NCBI GenBank assembly: GCA_964446285.1
Contig: CAYUNT010000106.1
Span: 1 to 15,503, forward strand
Origin: CAYUNT01 sp964446285
Lineage (GTDB): Bacteria; Sumerlaeota; Sumerlaeia; SLMS01; CAYUNT01
DNA: 15,503 bases
Reading direction: 5' to 3'
Shown here: one piece after another, positions 15,481 to 15,503 of the stretch
Position numbering within the stretch: position 1 is the first letter of the stretch
How the letters are laid out: each line of letters opens with the position of its first letter
Program-made: the position numbers and the translations under genes
The notes under the pieces: generated by a model
Databases searched by the model: none
What the model saw: only the letters and a program-made list of their open reading frames with translations
Told to the model about the DNA's origin: nothing

Positions 15481-15503
15481 GTGCCCCCTTTGAATGGAAT
15501 CCT

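Overview
The window is bacterial chromosomal DNA of moderate G+C, with short intergenic gaps inside gene clusters and ordinary Shine-Dalgarno starts. No rRNA, tRNA or marker gene fixes the taxon. A PUR-like DUF3276-type protein and a possible H-X9-DG pseudopilin remnant are compatible with a PVC/FCB-type or other environmental lineage, but this is only a hint. There is no complete transposase, phage gene or CRISPR array.

Layout. Bases 1-308 hold no convincing gene, only a candidate promoter. Bases 309-2407 carry two co-directional NAD(P)H oxidoreductase genes: a YahK-like zinc alcohol/aldehyde dehydrogenase and an aldo/keto reductase. Bases 2408-3242 hold no intact gene and look like a small mobile-element graveyard: a 156-bp MITE-like palindrome flanked by a near-perfect 9-bp direct repeat, a short coding remnant, and the 3' end (domains V/VI) of a group II intron on the minus strand with no reverse transcriptase. 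Bases 3243-4382 encode a class I galactose-1-phosphate uridylyltransferase with no other Leloir gene beside it. Bases 4383-4786 are non-coding, with a possible terminator and a candidate promoter.

Bases 4793-14943 form a three-gene signalling operon on the plus strand: a membrane histidine kinase (5TM LytS-type sensor, two PAS, Cph1-like kinase core), an Rcp1-like single-domain response regulator overlapping it by 4 nt, and, 12 nt later, a 2508-residue soluble hybrid kinase. The giant protein reads REC - PAS - GAF - five PAS - (GAF-PAS) - (GAF-PAS) - GAF - two PAS - HisKA - HATPase - REC. Its middle contains an exact 948-nt (316-codon) GAF-PAS tandem duplication plus a third, GAF-only copy. 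No DNA-binding, cyclase or HPt output lies in the window, so the output of this relay must be elsewhere.

Bases 14944-15503 hold back-to-back terminators and one minus-strand gene for a 78-residue PUR-like nucleic-acid-binding protein, with a good sigma-70 type promoter and a leader of about 115 nt carrying a GC-rich hairpin close to the ribosome binding site.

The most notable features are the kinase operon with its tandemly expanded sensor array, and the unannotated palindromic element and intron remnant in the 2.4-3.2 kb gap.
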